Assembly: GCA_002427745.1 (NCBI GenBank)
Contig: DIYF01000072.1
Coordinates: 1 to 64,000 of the forward strand
Direction: 5' to 3'
Source: Roseivirga sp. UBA6061
Lineage (GTDB): Bacteria; Bacteroidota; Bacteroidia; Cytophagales; Cyclobacteriaceae
DNA length: 64,000 nt
The number at the start of each line of letters is the position of its first letter. The first letter of the stretch is position 1. Of the stretch, positions 62,277-64,000 are shown piece after piece. A model generated the notes under the pieces. The model had not been told where the DNA came from. It saw nothing but the letters and a program-made list of their open reading frames with translations, and searched no databases. Both the position numbers and the translations under genes were made by a program.

Positions 62277-62843
62277 TCAAAGTGTCTTCAAAGAAATACT
62301 ATTCGTTGTACTAAAATTTTTCCAGGAAAGATTTTCCTGGTCTTTTTCAGAAACAAAGGCTTCTGAAACCGGCCAGTCGATCTTTAAATCAGGGTCGTTC
62401 CACATAAGTCCTCTCTCCGCAGCGGGGGTATAGAAATTATCTACCTTGTATACTACCTCAGATACCTCGCTCAAAGTGCAGAACCCATGGGCAAACCCCC
62501 GGGGAATAAAGAACATTTTTTTGTTTTCAGCTGAAAGCATGATACTGTCCCATTGTCCATAAGTTTCTGAGTCGGTACGCAGGTCTACTACCACATCCAG
62601 TACGGCTCCTTCTATGCATCGGATGAGCTTTGTTTCGGCATGTGGAGGCAATTGAAAATGCAGACCTCTGATAATGTGCAGACGCTCAGAGCGTGAATGA
62701 TTTTCCTGTACCCAGTCTCTGTCTAGCCCTGCGTCTTTAAATAATCCGGCATCGAAGGTTCTCATAAAAAACCCCCGGGAATCCATATGGGGGTGGGGCG
62801 TAACTTCATAGAGCCCTTTTAGCTTTCTTTCTGAAAACTTCAT
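62277..62843 (-). CDS. rfbC: RfbC-like sugar 3,5-epimerase (cupin)
   Basis: 188 residues, the family length. Motifs: GLYEVTPHPHMDSRGFFMRTF, the catalytic His in IIRGLHFQLPP, and MFFIPRGFAHGFCTL. Classic RfbC enzymes act on dTDP-4-keto-6-deoxyglucose. Here the gene sits between rfbG and a sugar aminotransferase with no rfbA or rfbB in sight, so a CDP-linked 4-keto-6-deoxy sugar is the more likely substrate. It overlaps rfbG by four bases. Confidence 0.9.
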   Translation of the reverse strand: MKFSERKLKGLYEVTPHPHMDSRGFFMRTFDAGLFKDAGLDRDWVQENHSRSERLHIIRGLHFQLPPHAETKLIRCIEGAVLDVVVDLRTDSETYGQWDSIMLSAENKKMFFIPRGFAHGFCTLSEVSEVVYKVDNFYTPAAERGLMWNDPDLKIDWPVSEAFVSEKDQENLSWKNFSTTNSISLKTL

Positions 62844-63910
62844 ATGCTGTTATAGGCGTTTATCTGTTGCTCACAGAGCTTTTTTATATCTGTGCTTTGA
62901 TAGGATTTATACCAATCGGCTGTCCAGGCAATAGTGGTTTCAAAATCTAACCGGGGTTGCCAGCCCAGCCTGAAGAGGGCTTTGCTTATATCAAGTGAAA
63001 GGACCTTCGCCTCATGAGGGCCGGCAGCCTGGTTGGCCTGCGTGATATTGCCCTTGCCCATATGCCTGATCAGCTCATGTACCAACTGCCCCACGTTTTT
63101 TATGCTCGAATGGTCCGGGCCAAAGTTCCAGGCTCCGCAGAAAGTGGTGGGCTGTACCATCATGGAAGAGGCTAACCGGAGGTAGCCCCCTAAAGGCTCC
63201 AGTACATGTTGCCAGGGCCGGGTCGATCCCGGGTTTCTTAAATGAACAGCCTCGCCTTTTTCAAAAGCCCTGATACAATCAGGTACTATTCGGTTAGCTG
63301 ACCAGTCACCACCACCAATCACGTTCCCGGCTCTGGCGGTAGCGATGGCTTTTTTGTGCTGATCGTATTCATCTGGATTAAAAAATGAACGCAGATAGCT
63401 TCCGGCCACAATTTCCGCAGCACCTTTGCTGGCACTGTAGGGGTCATAACCACCCAGTGGGTCGTTTTCACGATAGCCCCAGGTCCATTCCTGATTTTCG
63501 TATACTTTGTCGGTGGTTATGATCACTCCCGTGTGTACCGAGTCAGTTTGCCTGATGGCCTCCAGCACATGGGCCGTACCCAGTGTGTTGGTCTCAAAAG
63601 TATAGAGTGGGTCACTATAGCCATCGATTACCAGCGCCTGTGCTGCCAGGTGGAATACTATTTCGGGTTGCTCTTCTTGAAATATCTGAAAGACCTGCTC
63701 CTTATCCCGGATATCGCCTCTGTGATCTTTGATATCGGAGGCGATTCCTGAAAGGTCATAGAGGTTTGGCTTTTCTTTCGGATCAAGGCTCAGGCCGATG
63801 ACATCGGCTCCCAATTGCCTGAGCCAAATGCTGAGCCAGGTACCTTTAAAACCGGTGTGGCCGGTAACGAGTACTCGTTTTCCCTTAAAGCTTTCCAGGT
63901 GATTTGCCAT
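62840..63910 (-). CDS. rfbG: CDP-glucose 4,6-dehydratase
   Basis: 356 residues. Extended SDR with RVLVTGHTGFKGTWLSIWL as NAD-binding start (about 13-31), VFHLAAQALV, the TDKVYEN motif characteristic of CDP-glucose dehydratases, and the YDPYSASKGAAE catalytic Tyr-Lys segment. It makes CDP-4-keto-6-deoxyglucose from CDP-glucose. The preceding gene is the end of rfbF (cytidylyltransferase), nine bases upstream, so the CDP-glucose pathway is present. Confidence 0.96.
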   Translation of the reverse strand: MANHLESFKGKRVLVTGHTGFKGTWLSIWLRQLGADVIGLSLDPKEKPNLYDLSGIASDIKDHRGDIRDKEQVFQIFQEEQPEIVFHLAAQALVIDGYSDPLYTFETNTLGTAHVLEAIRQTDSVHTGVIITTDKVYENQEWTWGYRENDPLGGYDPYSASKGAAEIVAGSYLRSFFNPDEYDQHKKAIATARAGNVIGGGDWSANRIVPDCIRAFEKGEAVHLRNPGSTRPWQHVLEPLGGYLRLASSMMVQPTTFCGAWNFGPDHSSIKNVGQLVHELIRHMGKGNITQANQAAGPHEAKVLSLDISKALFRLGWQPRLDFETTIAWTADWYKSYQSTDIKKLCEQQINAYNSI

Positions 63911-63919
63911 TCTTGAATT

Positions 63920-64000
63920 TTACCAGAGCTTCCACTTGGCCTGACCTTCCCGCCAAAGCTTGTTTAAATGATTTACATCTCTTACTGTATCAGCACATTC
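63920..64000 (-). CDS. rfbF: Glucose-1-phosphate cytidylyltransferase, C-terminal end only (partial)
   Basis: Only the last 26 codons are in the window. They read ECADTVRDVNHLNKLWREGQ and then AKWKLW, which matches the C-terminal pattern of RfbF (DTLRDVxxLxxLW ... PWKxW). It makes CDP-glucose from CTP and glucose-1-phosphate and is the usual partner of rfbG, nine bases downstream. The start lies beyond the right edge. Confidence 0.85.
   Translation of the reverse strand, partial: ECADTVRDVNHLNKLWREGQAKWKLW

Noticed and set aside
1..64000. CRISPR arrays, rRNA, tRNA and insertion sequences
   Set aside because: No regularly spaced identical repeats, rRNA-like sequence, cloverleaf or transposase frame was seen by eye; a dedicated tool could still find a short RNA gene.

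Overview
The window is chromosomal DNA of a member of the Bacteroidota, most likely a gliding or marine Cytophagales-type bacterium. The evidence is a GldJ-type gliding lipoprotein, a DUF4175 protein, FtsX permeases with the N-terminal permease prefix domain, several LytS/LytTR pairs, and promoters of the Bacteroidota form (TTTG, about 19-23 bases, TAnnTTTG). No rRNA, tRNA, CRISPR array or insertion sequence was found by eye. The genus cannot be named from the sequence alone. || Layout: (1) 1-6460, minus strand: a PadR regulator heads an operon of three paralogous ABC-transporter permeases; the third runs off the left edge. (2) 6676-9738: a Tat-exported TIM-barrel epimerase-like protein and an SDR (minus), facing a secreted amidohydrolase (plus). 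(3) 9885-14606: two related secreted three-repeat proteins of unknown function on either side of a LytS-type kinase and LytTR regulator. (4) 14814-16509, minus: a lipoprotein of the S41 peptidase fold that seems to lack its serine nucleophile, and a cytochrome-oxidase subunit III-like membrane protein. (5) 16647-19997: mfd. (6) 19966-23382, minus: an operon of a LytS-type kinase whose predicted outside loop holds five 25-residue repeats, its LytTR regulator, and two paralogous membrane-anchored proteins. (7) 23780-36217, mostly plus: gldJ, a ComF-like gene (minus), an AhpD-like gene, xth, a large DUF4175 coiled-coil protein, an RsbW-like ATPase, ybeY, mnmG, a methyltransferase and a Big_5 lipoprotein. 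(8) 36218-36592: a probable chromosomal oriC rich in DnaA boxes. Two parS sites lie 4.5 kb away, directly before mnmG. (9) 36593-40494: TPR protein, acyl-CoA synthetase and a small conserved protein. (10) 40499-64000, minus: a 24-gene exopolysaccharide or O-antigen-type locus running past the right edge. || The polysaccharide locus starts at the right with a CDP-sugar branch (rfbF end, rfbG, rfbC-like, DegT aminotransferase). It continues with decoration and assembly genes: methyltransferase, ATP-grasp ligases, 2-hydroxyacid dehydrogenase, glycosyltransferases, Wzx flippase, Wzy-like polymerase, acetyltransferases, FemAB-like transferase, deacetylases and a second DegT enzyme. It ends with wecB and the initiating sugar transferase. 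Gene ends overlap by 1-20 bases over long stretches, which fits a few long transcripts. || The observations most worth following are the oriC/parS region, the repeat-containing sensor kinase with its linked membrane proteins, the repeat-protein/LytSR module with a candidate LytTR operator, and the CDP-aminohexose branch of the polysaccharide locus.
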